Assembly: GCA_021845945.1 (NCBI GenBank)
Contig: JAJZRD010000156.1
Span: 1 to 8,838 of the forward strand
Reading direction: 5' to 3'
DNA: 8,838 nucleotides
DNA from: Chloroflexota bacterium
GTDB lineage: Bacteria > Chloroflexota > UBA6077
Below the pieces are notes generated by a model. That model was given only the letters and a program-made list of their open reading frames with translations. It searched no databases and had not been told where the DNA came from. The position numbers and the translations under genes are program-made. Shown here in pieces: positions 1 through 6,032 of this stretch (the stretch's first letter is position 1; each line of letters opens with the position of its first letter).

Positions 1-705
1 TTGCCGAGCGCGCCGAGCCCGCAGGAGCTGGCGAAGGCCCCCAAGTACGTGGTGAAGGACGGGGATACCCTGCTGTCGATAGCGGATGCCTTCGGGGTGA
101 GGGCTTCGGTGATCCAGGTGGCCAACGACCTGCTGGACCCCGACAGGCTGAAGATCGGGCAGGAGCTGTCGATCCCCGGCGGCAACGCGCCTGCGTCGGC
201 CGCCCCCCAGGCGCCCAAGCCGGCGTCCGCTCCCGCCCCAGCTCCGTCCAAACCTGCGCCGACGGCTGCCCCGAAGGCGGCGCCGGCTCCCGCGCCCCAG
301 CCGGCGCCCGGGCCCCCGATTCCCGCCGGAGAGATCGGGGACCGGATAGCGGCCATCTCGCAGAAGTACCTGGGGTACCGCTACGTCTGGGGCGGCCATT
401 CACCCAGTGGCTTCGACTGCAGCGGCTTCACCTGGTACGTGTACAAAGAGGCCGGCATCGCCGTACCGAACCACGACCTGTGGGGCCAGCTCAACGCGGG
501 ACCCAGGATCGGCCGGGACCAGCTGCAGCCGGGAGACCTGGTGTTCTTCCAGAACACCTACAAGCCGGGCATCTCCCACAGCGGCGTCTATCTGGGCGGC
601 GGCCGCTTCATCAACGCCGAGACGGAGGCCGTGGGGGTCCAGATCCGGTCCCTCTCCGATCCCTACTGGTCCCCCCGCTTCATCGGGGGCTCCAGGCCAC
701 GGTAA
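1..705 (+). CDS. LysM + NlpC/P60 peptidoglycan hydrolase, 5' end cut by window
   Basis: The product is probably an exported cell-wall endopeptidase that cleaves peptide stems of peptidoglycan. The reading frame is open at base 1, so the TTG there need not be the true start and a signal peptide may lie upstream. In window residue numbers, 15-59 form one LysM peptidoglycan-binding repeat (YVVKDGDTL to the LSIPG end). Residues 60-109 are an Ala/Pro/Lys linker, and 110-234 are an NlpC/P60 domain. The nucleophile is C140 in the GFDCSG motif, the histidine is H193 in ISHSGVYLG, and N205 is the likely third polar residue. The RYVWGG stretch before the cysteine and the QPGDLVFF stretch are typical of the family. 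The catalytic set looks complete. Its specific substrate bond cannot be told from sequence. Confidence 0.93.
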   Translation: MPSAPSPQELAKAPKYVVKDGDTLLSIADAFGVRASVIQVANDLLDPDRLKIGQELSIPGGNAPASAAPQAPKPASAPAPAPSKPAPTAAPKAAPAPAPQPAPGPPIPAGEIGDRIAAISQKYLGYRYVWGGHSPSGFDCSGFTWYVYKEAGIAVPNHDLWGQLNAGPRIGRDQLQPGDLVFFQNTYKPGISHSGVYLGGGRFINAETEAVGVQIRSLSDPYWSPRFIGGSRPR

Positions 706-762
706 TCCTATGTCACAATCACCGTGGCGGACCACCAAGTGCTTCGCCACAGCGATTTCGAG

Positions 763-842
763 ACGTAGGGCAAGGCGCCCTGCCCTGCCGCCGGCCTATT
801 ATCGCCACGCGGGCGGTGGGGGCACAGGGCCCCACCCTACGT
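763..842. repeat. Small palindromic (MITE/REP-like) element candidate
   Basis: An 80-base stretch between the hydrolase and the DUF2085 gene is bounded by perfect 8-base inverted ends (ACGTAGGG at 763-770, CCCTACGT at 835-842). The symmetry continues imperfectly inward: GGCGCCCTGCCC on the left resembles the complement of GGGCACAGGGCC on the right. It encodes nothing evident. GC-rich, short, inverted-ended intergenic elements of this style are common in several Chloroflexota genomes, but only one copy is visible here. A transcript could fold into a long hairpin that also ends the upstream message, although no T-run follows. Confidence 0.4.
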
Positions 843-881
843 ATCAGAACCGATGTGACAGAGTACTAAGAGGGCACGGCG

Positions 882-1466
882 ATGAGCTCTCCCTCGGATC
901 CGGAGCTGCGGATAGTCCGGGAGTTGGACGGGATCTCCCCACGGCGGGCGGACTTCGATAGCTGGTTCCTGGGTGCCGGAGCTGCCGGCCTGCGGGCCCT
1001 CCTCCGCCACTGGCTGCTGATCGCCAACCTGGTGAACGGCCTCCTCCTGTTGGGAGCCGTTGCGGTGCCCCTGATGAGGGCGGCGGGATGGGGAGGGGTG
1101 GCGGGATCCATCTTCTCCGCCTACCGGCTGATCTGCTTCCAGAACCCCGAACACTCCTACTTCCTCCTGGGCTACCAGCTCGCCATGGATCAGCGGATGA
1201 TGGCCCTCTACGGCTCATCGCTCCTGGCGGGGCTGGCCTTCGTCGCGCTGCGGAACCGGCTGTCTCCCCTCCCCTGGCGCCTCTTCTTCCTGATGGCGCT
1301 GCCCATCGCGCTGGACGGCTTCACCCAGCTCTTCGGGTGGCGCCAGAGCGGCTGGGAGCTGCGCACCCTGACGGGCGGGCTGTTCGGGGTCGCTACCGTC
1401 TGGCTGGCCTACCCGCATCTGGACCGGATCGCGTTCGCGTCCACCCCCGCTCGCCGGGATCCTTAG
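882..1466 (+). CDS. DUF2085 family integral membrane protein
   Basis: The function is unknown. The 194-residue protein has a charged N-terminus (1-42) and about four hydrophobic segments (about 43-65, 112-125, 132-150 and 165-178). Family hallmarks are the ICFQNPEHSYFLLGYQ region at 84-99 (C85, Q87, P89), RMMALYGS at 105-112, the LDGFTQLFGWRQS stretch at 144-156, and WELRTLTG at 158-165. Most DUF2085 proteins have CHQ followed by a C-x-R-C motif. Here the second motif reads D103-Q-R105-M106, so those two cysteines are absent. The ATG start has an AGAGGG ribosome site at 869-874, 7 bases upstream. It appears to be a single gene between two exported proteins on the same strand. Family assignment is good; any metal or redox role is speculation. 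Confidence 0.85.
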   Translation: MSSPSDPELRIVRELDGISPRRADFDSWFLGAGAAGLRALLRHWLLIANLVNGLLLLGAVAVPLMRAAGWGGVAGSIFSAYRLICFQNPEHSYFLLGYQLAMDQRMMALYGSSLLAGLAFVALRNRLSPLPWRLFFLMALPIALDGFTQLFGWRQSGWELRTLTGGLFGVATVWLAYPHLDRIAFASTPARRDP

Positions 1467-1536
1467 GCGAGCAGCCCGAGCCGCGAAGGCCCCGAGAGTC
1501 CCGGGAGAAATGGGGTGCCGGCGCTCGGGAGCAAAC

Positions 1537-1545
1537 TGGTAGAAT
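1537..1545 (+). promoter_or_regulatory. Possible extended -10 promoter for the rhodanese lipoprotein
   Basis: TGGTAGAAT carries a TGn extension followed by TAGAAT, which matches the TATAAT box at five of six positions. It lies about 50 bases before the GTG start of the rhodanese gene, so an mRNA would have a leader of about 45 bases. No convincing -35 box is visible at the expected distance, as can happen with extended -10 promoters. Confidence 0.35.
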
Positions 1546-1596
1546 GGCAGCAGCGCTGCCGGCCGTCTATCCCAAAAGAAATCGGGAGAATCTTCC

Positions 1597-2058
1597 GTGA
1601 AAGCGTTGTTGCGCCTCTGGCCGATCCTCGGCCTCCTCATCCTCACGCCCCTTCTGGCCGCTTGCCAGGCCGGCGCCTCTCCGGCCGCCTCGCAGCCCAA
1701 GGCTCAGGCAACTCAGGCTCCGGCTCAGGGAGGAGCGGGCTACGTCAACGTGCGGCCCGCGGAGCTGGCCGGCATGCTGAAGAGCAAGGATTTCCTGCTG
1801 GTCAACGTCCACGTTCCCTACGAGGGTGAACTGGAGGGTACCGACCTCTTCCTCCCCTACGACCAGGTGGAGGCCAACCTGGCCAAGCTGCCCGCGGACA
1901 AGGGGGCCAAGATAGTCCTTTACTGCCGCAGCGGCAGCATGAGCACCACCGCTGCCCAACTCCTGGTCAAGCTGGGCTATACCAACGTGCGGAACCTGGA
2001 AGGCGGGATGATCGCCTGGAAGCAGGCGGGCTTCACTGTGCAGGAGAAGGCCCGCTAG
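1597..2058 (+). CDS. Rhodanese-domain lipoprotein, extracytoplasmic
   Basis: The product is a 153-residue secreted sulfurtransferase-like protein. Residues 1-22 are a lipoprotein signal peptide ending in a lipobox (L20-A21-A22-C23), so the mature protein should be lipid-anchored outside the cytoplasmic membrane. An Ala/Gln/Pro linker (24-46) precedes one rhodanese domain (about 49-150). The active-site loop starts at C110 (CRSGSMS), and the domain closes with the usual NLEGGMIAWKQAGF segment. The early LDVR motif of classical rhodaneses is VNVH here, followed by PYEGELEGTD, which places it in a divergent exported subgroup. The start is GTG, supported by GGGAG at 1584-1588, 8 bases away. It converges with the OsmC gene and has no obvious operon partner. 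The substrate is unknown; thiosulfate, persulfide or another sulfane sulfur are possibilities. Confidence 0.9.
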   Translation: MKALLRLWPILGLLILTPLLAACQAGASPAASQPKAQATQAPAQGGAGYVNVRPAELAGMLKSKDFLLVNVHVPYEGELEGTDLFLPYDQVEANLAKLPADKGAKIVLYCRSGSMSTTAAQLLVKLGYTNVRNLEGGMIAWKQAGFTVQEKAR

Positions 2059-2148
2059 CCGGCGATCGTCTCCCCGCCATTGGGTGCAGCGGCTCGCCCT
2101 GAGCTGAAGCGCGGGGGCAAGCCCTGCCCCACCCCCCCGAACGCACGA

Positions 2149-2199
2149 GGAGTCGAGGCTCCAGCCGGAACTCAGTCCGCCGGCCGAAGACTCGACTCC
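2149..2199. repeat. Nested inverted repeat in the convergent gap
   Basis: GGAGTCGAG (2149-2157) pairs perfectly with CTCGACTCC (2191-2199). Inside it, GCCGG (2164-2168) pairs with CCGGC (2180-2184), leaving symmetric six-base internal loops. It lies between the 3' ends of the rhodanese and OsmC genes, where a bidirectional terminator or transcript-stabilising hairpin would be useful, but no T-tract flanks it on either strand. A smaller hairpin (stem 2114-2119 with 2125-2130) precedes it. The rest of the 203-base gap shows nothing else. Confidence 0.4.
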
Positions 2200-2261
2200 A
2201 CGATGTCCGCGGCGGTAGGGTGCGCCGGCGTCGGTTGCGGAGCCCGGCGTTGCCGGTCCGT

Positions 2262-2702
2262 CTACTCCAGCTGAGCCTTCACCGTGACCTGCACGTTGTT
2301 GCGCAGGGCGTTGGACACGGGGCAGCTCAGCTCTCCCTGCAGGGCAAGCTCCTCGAAGCGCGTCTGGTCCAGCCCGGGCACCACCCCGCGGACCTCCAGT
2401 AGCATGGTGGTGATCTTGGCCCCTCCCTCGAGCAGCTCGAAGGTGGAGGTGGCTGCTATCTCGAGGCGGGTAGGCGGTGCACCCGCCTTGGCCAGGGTGT
2501 TGGAGAAGGCCATGGCGTAGCAGCTCGCGTGCGCTGCGGCCAGAAGCTCTTCCGGGCTGGTGGTGCCTTTCATCCGCTGGGTTCGGGCTGCCCAGGTGAT
2601 CGGCTGCTGCGTTATGATCCCGCTCTCCACGTTGAGGCTGCCTTTTCCCCGAGGGAGATCACCCTCCCATACGACGTTGGCTCGACTCTGTGCGGCCGGC
2701 AT
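2262..2702 (-). CDS. osmC: OsmC family hydroperoxide reductase
   Basis: The product is a cytosolic thiol peroxidase of the OsmC/Ohr superfamily that reduces organic and inorganic hydroperoxides. From the chosen start it has 146 residues, the usual family length. Both catalytic cysteines are present: C61 in AAAHASCYAMAF, at the start of the central helix, and C127 in GELSCPVSNAL. The supporting E52 (PEELL) and R40 are also visible. The N-terminal VVWEGDLPRGKG sequence is typical of OsmC proper rather than Ohr. The start is the ATG at 2702, because an AGGAGG site sits 6 bases upstream. An ATG at 2708 would abut that site, and a longer frame to 2765 lacks support. The gene follows the lipid kinase on the same strand after 108 bases and converges with the rhodanese gene. 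Confidence 0.93.
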   Translation of the reverse strand: MPAAQSRANVVWEGDLPRGKGSLNVESGIITQQPITWAARTQRMKGTTSPEELLAAAHASCYAMAFSNTLAKAGAPPTRLEIAATSTFELLEGGAKITTMLLEVRGVVPGLDQTRFEELALQGELSCPVSNALRNNVQVTVKAQLE

Positions 2703-2708
2703 TGTCAT

Positions 2709-2714
2709 CCTCCT
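2709..2714 (-). promoter_or_regulatory. Ribosome binding site deciding the osmC start
   Basis: A perfect AGGAGG is followed by ATGACA and then ATG. The first ATG (2708) touches the site, so the second (2702), at 6-base spacing, is the likely start. Confidence 0.75.
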
Positions 2715-2810
2715 GAAAGGGTACTTGCTGCGAGGAATCGTCTCTGTGGCGTCAAGGAGGTACAAGAAGCAAGCTCCGTGCCACTTTCTCGCGGGCCATC
2801 TCTGCCGTGC

Positions 2811-3713
2811 CTAAGGCACCAGCACCCGCAGGGCCGCCCGAGCCAGGCGGAACCCCGCCGGTGTCGGTCGAGCCATCTCGCCGTCCAGGTCGATCGGCTG
2901 CGGGGGCTCGGCGGTGACGGTGACGTCCTCCGCCGCGGCGGAGAGAAGCAGCTCGCGCTGCGGGCGGCGGGTGATCCACAGCCCCACCACCAGCTTCAGG
3001 GCGGTGCTCCAGCGGGTGTCGCGAGGTGCGTACACTACCAGACTCTCCCCTCCCCAATCCGAAGGGGGCAGCAGTATCCTGCATGGGGTGTGGAAACGGC
3101 CGTTGCCAACGATGACCAGTTTGGTGTCCACCTCCCATCGACTGCTCCCCGCGGTGACGGTGGCATGGAAGGGTCGGGCGCCGAAGATGGAGGCCAGGAA
3201 GGCGTACAGGTAGGCGGCCTTCCCCAGCCGGCGCTTCAGCCACGGGGGGATGATGTGATTCGCGTGAGCCGGATAGCCTATCAAGGCCGTGTGGACGAAG
3301 TAGTTGCCCCTGGCCTCTGCCAGATCGATGGTCGTCGCCCGTCCCCGGGCGATCACCCGGCAGGCGCCGGTCAGCCCTAGCGGGATCCCCAGTACCCGTG
3401 CCACCTCGTTGCCCGTTCCCACGGGCAGCAGCCCCAGGGTGAGGTGGGGCCTGTTGGCGAGGAGATCCACCACGGTGGAGATGGTCCCATCACCGCCCCC
3501 GATCACCAGGGTTCCGACGCCGCTCTCGATGGCTCCACGCACCGCCGTCAACAGCTCCGGACCGCTCCGTGCGAGGCGGCTTCCCCGCACCCGCACACCC
3601 TGCCGCTCCAACTCCTTCTGGGCGCTCTGAGCGATGTCCTGGCCCGATCGGGAGCGCAGGTTGATCACCACCATGGCCTCGCGGGTCGCCGCGGGACTGC
3701 CTTCGGTTGCCAT
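2811..3713 (-). CDS. Diacylglycerol/lipid kinase (YegS/DagK-type)
   Basis: The product is an ATP-dependent lipid kinase of the DAGK catalytic superfamily, 300 residues, the normal length for YegS/BmrU-like proteins. The nucleotide-binding loop GGGDGT lies at 72-77 and LPVGTGNEVAR at 96-106. The C-terminal half includes TALIGY (142-147), NGRFHTP (204-210) and the closing IDLDGE (264-269), followed by ARAALRVLVP. The beginning is slightly unusual: VVINLRSRSG replaces the common NPxSG. The start is uncertain. The ATG at 3713 has only weak AGAG upstream, while the ATG at 3674 (residue 14) begins exactly where family members usually start. It follows the remnant flavoprotein by 9 bases, as if once in the same operon. 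Diacylglycerol, an isoprenoid alcohol or another membrane lipid could be the substrate; the sequence does not say which. Confidence 0.9.
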   Translation of the reverse strand: MATEGSPAATREAMVVINLRSRSGQDIAQSAQKELERQGVRVRGSRLARSGPELLTAVRGAIESGVGTLVIGGGDGTISTVVDLLANRPHLTLGLLPVGTGNEVARVLGIPLGLTGACRVIARGRATTIDLAEARGNYFVHTALIGYPAHANHIIPPWLKRRLGKAAYLYAFLASIFGARPFHATVTAGSSRWEVDTKLVIVGNGRFHTPCRILLPPSDWGGESLVVYAPRDTRWSTALKLVVGLWITRRPQRELLLSAAAEDVTVTAEPPQPIDLDGEMARPTPAGFRLARAALRVLVP

Positions 3714-3722
3714 GCCGGGGCT

Positions 3723-3944
3723 CTACGCAAGGGTGGTACCGCGTACCCCCTTGACCCCCAGCCGAACGTCCTCCTCCGACAGTGCCCTGGAGGCGACGGT
3801 CGCGGCCAGGTCGCCGCTGGCCATGGCGTAGCAGATCCCCTCGCCGCCGAAGCCGTCGGCCACCCCCGCCGCGTCTCCAACTGAACTCCCGAACGGACGG
3901 CACGGGGATCGATCCGGCGATGGACGATCTGCAGCCCTCTTCGG
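3723..3944 (-). pseudogene. C-terminal remnant of a geranylgeranyl-reductase-type flavoprotein
   Basis: Read on the minus strand from base 3881, the translation is VGDAAGVADGFGGEGICYAM, continuing as ASGDLAATVASRALSEEDV and stopping at TAG 3723-3725. This is the FAD-binding GD motif and following helix near the C-terminus of geranylgeranyl-reductase-like proteins. Just upstream, in another frame, comes AGSIPVPSVREFS (about 3919-3882), matching the IP-x-x segment that usually precedes the GD motif. One frameshift near 3881 would therefore separate two halves of the same domain. No plausible start or N-terminal FAD motif exists here, so the gene is broken and most of it is missing. It lies directly behind the intact flavoprotein and before the lipid kinase, suggesting a former tandem paralogue mostly deleted. 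Homology rests on motif recognition only. Confidence 0.72.
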
Positions 3945-5378
3945 CTAAGCTCCAGGCCGCGGGGGAGGGGCATCGTCGGGCAACCGGGGAGCGCAGCAGC
4001 TATCTTCAAGGCGATGGCGCTCGCTCTCGTCCATCTGCCGGTGCAGGGCCTTGCCCGCGACCAGGGTGCTGTCCCAGAGGTAGCGGCCGATAAAGTTGGG
4101 GTGCAGTGCCCGAAGGAGGATCTGGCGGTAGGGCGCCGCGCCCGTGAACATGTCCCACAGCACGGTGCTCATGGGCCCGCCCGTGACCGGCCGGCCCTGC
4201 TCCCGGCCTGCCATCTTCAGCACCCCCTCGACGAGGGAGCCCGAACTCTTGATCCGATGGACCAGACCGAAGATCAACCCCCCGAACCGGTTGTCCAGGG
4301 CGATGGAGTGGTAGGTGGGCCAGAAGTATCGACGGAAATCGCCGGCGGAGACACCGTGGTAGATGGCGGTGGAGGCAGCGGCCTTGGCGGTGTAGTAGGC
4401 GGCGCCCAGGCCATCCTTGTAGAGGCGGGTGACGCCGCAGTCCCCCACCAGCACCACCCGGTCCCCGAAGGGGGATCCCGCCTCTTTCAGGTTGATGCGG
4501 GGTGAGCAGTGGCAGGCGGCCTCGGAGAGACTCCATCCTCCGGGCAGACAGCGCTCCATGGCCGGGCTGGAGAAGAAGGCCGGGATCAGGTCCGGGGTGA
4601 TCTCCTGCCCCAGCAGAACCACCGTGAGGAACTCGCCCTTGGGGATCAGGGCCGCGAAGTCCAGGCGGGGCACATTCAGCAGCAGAATGTGCATGGAGTC
4701 GCCGAAATGGCGGGTGATGGTTTCCCGCCCCAAGCTCATCTCTGCGATGTAGGCTCTGGTGGTCTCAGGCCTGGGTCCCGGTAGACCCAGCCGCTCGAAG
4801 AGCTGCCAGCCGGCCGAGTTGACGCCGGTGGCTCCGACCAGCAGGTCGTAGTCCCGGGTACCCCCCTGGAACTGCACACGGGGGCGGTCGCCCGTCCGGC
4901 CGACGTCCCGCACCCGGGCGGATTCCACCCTCGCCCCCAGCTCGCGGGCCAGGGTCAACAGATGGCTATCCAGGCCGCCGCGGGCCACCTCTTGGAGGCC
5001 TCCCGGGCCTCCGCCTCGCTGGACCGCGGCCGTGGTCTTTCCCCGCCGGGGGGCGTCGATCTTGACGCTACCGCCGTCGGTGTGGAGAACGTAGGAATCG
5101 ATGGTCCGGCGGACCAGCCCCTGGGGGAGCCGGATGCCCTCCGCCAGCAGCTCCTGGATCAGCGACTCGGAGACGATCCCCCCGCACATGTTGCAGCCCG
5201 AGGGGCCGGGGCGGGTGAAGTCGCGGGGCTCGTAGACGTCCACCTCCAACTTCAAACCCGTCCGGCGCGCCAGGGAAAGGAGAAAGTAGGCGAAGAGCGA
5301 GCCGGCCGGGCCCCCGCCGATCACCCCGACCCGAGAGCCGTCCTGCAATCGGAGGTTGGTGCCCAGTACACCTCTCAT
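3945..5378 (-). CDS. FAD-dependent oxidoreductase, geranylgeranyl reductase superfamily
   Basis: The product is a 477-residue flavoprotein. The dinucleotide-binding GGGPAG is at 21-26, the acidic end of the second strand is at YEP (49-51), and the middle of the FAD fold is at LLVGATG (179-185). The second FAD motif is VGDCGVTRLYKDG (311-323). A cysteine pair C62-x-x-C65 in GCNMCGG resembles the conserved cysteine region of geranylgeranyl reductases, and C289/C291 form a second cluster. Known relatives saturate isoprenoid chains of archaeal lipids, chlorophyll or menaquinone. Beside a quinol oxidase cluster, menaquinone side-chain reduction or another electron-transfer role is a reasonable guess. 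The start at 5378 is set by GGAGGG 4 bases upstream. The last 20-25 residues are low-complexity and Pro-rich, and may be junction sequence next to the deleted paralogue. Confidence 0.85.
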   Translation of the reverse strand: MRGVLGTNLRLQDGSRVGVIGGGPAGSLFAYFLLSLARRTGLKLEVDVYEPRDFTRPGPSGCNMCGGIVSESLIQELLAEGIRLPQGLVRRTIDSYVLHTDGGSVKIDAPRRGKTTAAVQRGGGPGGLQEVARGGLDSHLLTLARELGARVESARVRDVGRTGDRPRVQFQGGTRDYDLLVGATGVNSAGWQLFERLGLPGPRPETTRAYIAEMSLGRETITRHFGDSMHILLLNVPRLDFAALIPKGEFLTVVLLGQEITPDLIPAFFSSPAMERCLPGGWSLSEAACHCSPRINLKEAGSPFGDRVVLVGDCGVTRLYKDGLGAAYYTAKAAASTAIYHGVSAGDFRRYFWPTYHSIALDNRFGGLIFGLVHRIKSSGSLVEGVLKMAGREQGRPVTGGPMSTVLWDMFTGAAPYRQILLRALHPNFIGRYLWDSTLVAGKALHRQMDESERHRLEDSCCAPRLPDDAPPPRPGA

Positions 5379-5382
5379 GTTT

Positions 5383-5388
5383 CCCTCC
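5383..5388 (-). promoter_or_regulatory. Ribosome binding site deciding the flavoprotein start
   Basis: GGAGGG lies 4 bases (AAAC) before the ATG at 5378. This favours that start over an upstream in-frame ATG at 5429, and makes the protein begin about 16 residues before its FAD-binding strand. Confidence 0.7.
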
Positions 5389-5441
5389 GGCCCACACGGA
5401 ACGCGGCGGCTAGGGCGGGCCGCTCCCACAACGCGAAAGGA

Positions 5442-6020
5442 TCAACTAAGGCTCCCCAGATATGCGACGATGTCCTGCAGCTGCTGATCGCTCAGTTGGC
5501 TGGGCGCGAAGGCCGGCATTACCCCCTTGCCCTCCCTGACCACTCGGATTACCTCTGCCGCTGAAACGCCCTTCAGGCCGGGGCCCAGACCGGCGTTTCC
5601 GCCCGGGTGGCAGCCGTTGCAGCTGGCGGCGAACAGCTTGCCGCCCGCATCGGCGGACCCTGCCGGCACGGGCGCGCTTGCCGGCTTGGTGGGCGCGGCG
5701 GTCGGCACCGGGGCCTTGGTTGGAGCTGCCGTCGCGGCCGGTGACGTCGGTCCCGCGACGGTTGCCGTGGGTGCGGCGGTCGGCGTGGTGGTGGGCGCCG
5801 GAGCCTTCGTCGGAGCCGCCGTCGCGACCGACGGTTGGGGCGCCGCGGGCACCCCCGTGGGCTGGGCGGCCGAGGCCACCTGGTTGGCCGCCCGCTGCTG
5901 GGTTTCGTACCACAGCACCGAGGTCGACAGTGCTAGCCCCAGCACCACCGCCACGATAACCAGGGCCATCCCCACCAGGCTGACGCCACGCTGCGTTCTT
6001 CGATACGGGTCCCGTCCCAT
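5442..6020 (-). CDS. Membrane-anchored monohaem cytochrome c
   Basis: The product is a 192-residue electron carrier. Residues 13-37 are one hydrophobic helix after an Arg-rich cytoplasmic start, acting as an uncleaved anchor. Residues 40-122 are a flexible Ala/Pro/Thr linker that contains a 30-residue tandem repeat (ATAAPTKAP starts both copies). The cytochrome domain spans about 125-192, with the haem-binding C134-N-G-C137-H138 and the axial methionine M168 in GVMPAF. It is short, like the small class I cytochromes of bacterial respiratory chains. Two starts overlap the stop of qcrC: ATG 6026 (TGATG) and ATG 6020. The latter is preferred because GAGGTGAT lies 4 bases before it. It probably shuttles electrons from the quinol complex to a terminal oxidase. 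Confidence 0.92.
   Translation of the reverse strand: MGRDPYRRTQRGVSLVGMALVIVAVVLGLALSTSVLWYETQQRAANQVASAAQPTGVPAAPQPSVATAAPTKAPAPTTTPTAAPTATVAGPTSPAATAAPTKAPVPTAAPTKPASAPVPAGSADAGGKLFAASCNGCHPGGNAGLGPGLKGVSAAEVIRVVREGKGVMPAFAPSQLSDQQLQDIVAYLGSLS
5703..5831. repeat. 90-base imperfect tandem repeat coding a cytochrome linker
   Basis: A 40-base block beginning at 5701 recurs at 5791 with about seven mismatches, a period of 90 bases or 30 codons. It encodes the duplicated ATAAPTKAP-type linker of the membrane cytochrome c. Whole-codon periodicity shows expansion by in-frame duplication. Confidence 0.6.
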
Positions 6021-6024
6021 GACC

Positions 6025-6032
6025 ATCACCTC
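6025..6032 (-). promoter_or_regulatory. Ribosome binding site overlapping the qcrC stop
   Basis: GAGGTGAT, a long match to the 16S anti-Shine-Dalgarno complement, spans the last codon and the TGA stop (6026-6028) of qcrC. It lies 4 bases before ATG 6020. Ribosomes finishing qcrC would be placed to restart on the cytochrome c gene, implying translational coupling. Confidence 0.65.

Noticed and set aside
400..961. Long open frames overlapping the NlpC/P60 domain and the following gap on both strands.
   Set aside because: They are out-of-frame by-products of high GC; the translations are Arg/Pro-rich without recognisable motifs and overlap a clear domain.
1475..1529. Repeated CCCGAG and matching CTCGGG as a terminator after the DUF2085 gene.
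   Set aside because: The six-base arms are distant from each other and no T-run follows; this is expected by chance at this base composition.
1567..1959. Antisense open frame across the rhodanese lipoprotein gene.
   Set aside because: There is no motif or ribosome site, and it is wholly opposite a well-supported gene.
2807..2819. Palindrome GTGCCTAAGGCAC at the lipid kinase stop as a terminator.
   Set aside because: The stem is only five bases and there is no T-run after it; it partly reflects coding sequence.
3723..3947. Stop-codon readthrough (or selenocysteine/pyrrolysine-like recoding) extending the flavoprotein through TAG 3945-3947 into the GDAAG sequence.
   Set aside because: The intact protein already has its own second FAD motif (VGDCG, 311-315), so the extension would duplicate it. 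The better-matching upstream residues (IPVP) lie in a different frame, which points to decay.
5403..5423. Hairpin GCGGC/GCCGC between the cytochrome c and flavoprotein genes as a terminator.
   Set aside because: A short stem in very GC-rich sequence without a T-tract cannot be told from chance, so whether the flavoprotein is co-transcribed stays open.
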